Below are positions 53,990 through 54,468 of a stretch of DNA of 54,468 nucleotides, piece after piece. The stretch is from the NCBI GenBank assembly GCA_025453975.1, contig JALOPI010000022.1, positions 1 to 54,468 on the forward strand, given 5' to 3'. The position numbers and the translations under genes are program-made. Position 1 is the first letter of the stretch; each line of letters starts with the position of its first letter. The notes beneath the pieces are model-generated. The model made no database searches and had not been told where the DNA came from. It was given only the letters and a program-made list of their open reading frames with translations. Source of the DNA: Syntrophobacteraceae bacterium (GTDB taxonomy: Bacteria > Desulfobacterota > Syntrophobacteria > Syntrophobacterales > Syntrophobacteraceae).

Positions 53990-54468
53990 ATGAGGAGAGG
54001 AAGGGGGAGAAGCGCGGCGCTACTGACGGGCATTCTGGCCTTGGCTGTCATGGTCGGAAGCGCCGGGGCGGAGATCGAGATGGATCCGGGGTGCCCACTG
54101 TTCGACAAGGTGCTCGTGGGAGGGGATTTGTTCATGTTTTACCGCTACGACAGCAACCCCTACTTCGGAGCACCCCTGGCCACGACGGGGAAGGGAGAAA
54201 GCTCCTACGGCGAGATTGCGGCCAAGCTGCGCTGGGCCGCGGTGAAAAATCTCGGGTGGACCAATTTCACCCTTCAGACAGGAGCCATGTTCAACTCCAC
54301 GCTGGGGGCCGACTTCTACGGCCTGGCCGAGAACACGGCATCCCTGGACATGGAGCTGGCCTACGGGAAGTTTGAAGACCTGTTTGAGTCGCCCTTCGAC
54401 CTGACGGTGGGCATGCAGGACATTCGCATCGAGAAGTGGTTCCTCGTCGGCGGCACCGGGCGCGGCAA
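53990..54468 (+). CDS. Outer-membrane beta-barrel porin, alginate-export-like (N-terminal part)
   Basis: The first ~159 residues, cut off by the window end. ATG 53990 has GGGGGGAGAGG upstream. Signal peptide (MRRGRGRSAALLTGILALAV..GSAGA), then amphipathic strands with Tyr/Phe and Gly: GGDLFMFYRYDSNPYFG, FTLQTGAMFNSTLGADFYG, LDMELAYGKFEDLFESPFDLTVGMQDIRIEKWFLVGG. The last stretch resembles the alginate-export family of outer-membrane proteins. The substrate is unknown and the family call tentative. Confidence 0.65.
   Translation, partial: MRRGRGRSAALLTGILALAVMVGSAGAEIEMDPGCPLFDKVLVGGDLFMFYRYDSNPYFGAPLATTGKGESSYGEIAAKLRWAAVKNLGWTNFTLQTGAMFNSTLGADFYGLAENTASLDMELAYGKFEDLFESPFDLTVGMQDIRIEKWFLVGGTGRG

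Overview
The window (54,468 bases, GC-rich, densely coding on both strands) looks like chromosome from an anaerobic Desulfobacterota-type bacterium, perhaps a sulfate reducer or syntroph near Syntrophobacterales. This is an inference from gene content: oxygen-sensitive ThiH instead of ThiO, a CooC-type nickel-insertion ATPase, a YedE/TusA/DUF3343 selenium cluster, an XXXCH-domain protein of the kind known from sulfate reducers, and large multi-PAS histidine kinases. No rRNA, tRNA, CRISPR array, prophage or intact insertion sequence was seen. The only mobile-type DNA is one short MITE-like inverted-repeat element; one clear pseudogene remnant is also present.

Layout. 1-2.5 kb (minus): start of an aminoglycoside-phosphotransferase/P-loop kinase gene, then a cooC-like/folE2 operon with a good sigma70 promoter and a ~190-nt leader. 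2.9-4.4 kb (plus): a DUF5619 protein, a zinc-ribbon thioredoxin and an azoreductase. 4.4-8.9 kb (minus): ftsH overlapping a periplasmic solute-binding protein, which leads into a HisKA_2 sensor kinase. 9.2-13.9 kb (plus): P-type cation ATPase, class II photolyase and SRPBCC protein in overlapping frames. 14.0-18.2 kb (minus): flavin reductase, four-PAS histidine kinase, atypical SDR. 18.4-21.7 kb (plus): 14-TM MFS exporter, amphi-Trp/XXXCH protein, GalT/HIT-like protein.

21.7-25.9 kb (minus) is a complete thiazole-branch thiamine operon, thiF-thiG-thiH-thiS-thiE, with promoter, TPP riboswitch and an intrinsic terminator in the leader; a MITE abuts the thiE stop codon. 26.2-29.9 kb (plus): amino-acid permease, a secreted protein of unknown family and a class A beta-lactamase-like hydrolase in overlapping frames. 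30.0-30.7 kb (minus): a YkuD L,D-transpeptidase lipoprotein. 31.2-35.7 kb: a lipoprotein, a 1013-aa hybrid kinase with an ABC-type periplasmic sensor, and a small HAD protein.

35.8-41.7 kb (plus) is a full seven-gene Mrp Na+/H+ antiporter operon (mrpA-G) with overlapping start and stop codons. It is followed by tpx (minus) and a shared hairpin terminator, then a pRiA4b ORF-3-like protein, a SEC-C protein and a shortened universal stress protein. 45.1-46.3 kb is almost gene-free and holds a decayed sigma-54 activator fragment. 46.3-48.0 kb: an SH3b protein and an LpdD/UbiX prenyl-FMN pair. 48.3-51.1 kb: the selenium-linked cluster. 51.2-53.0 kb: a chemoreceptor (minus). After a 1-kb non-coding stretch the window ends inside a probable outer-membrane porin.
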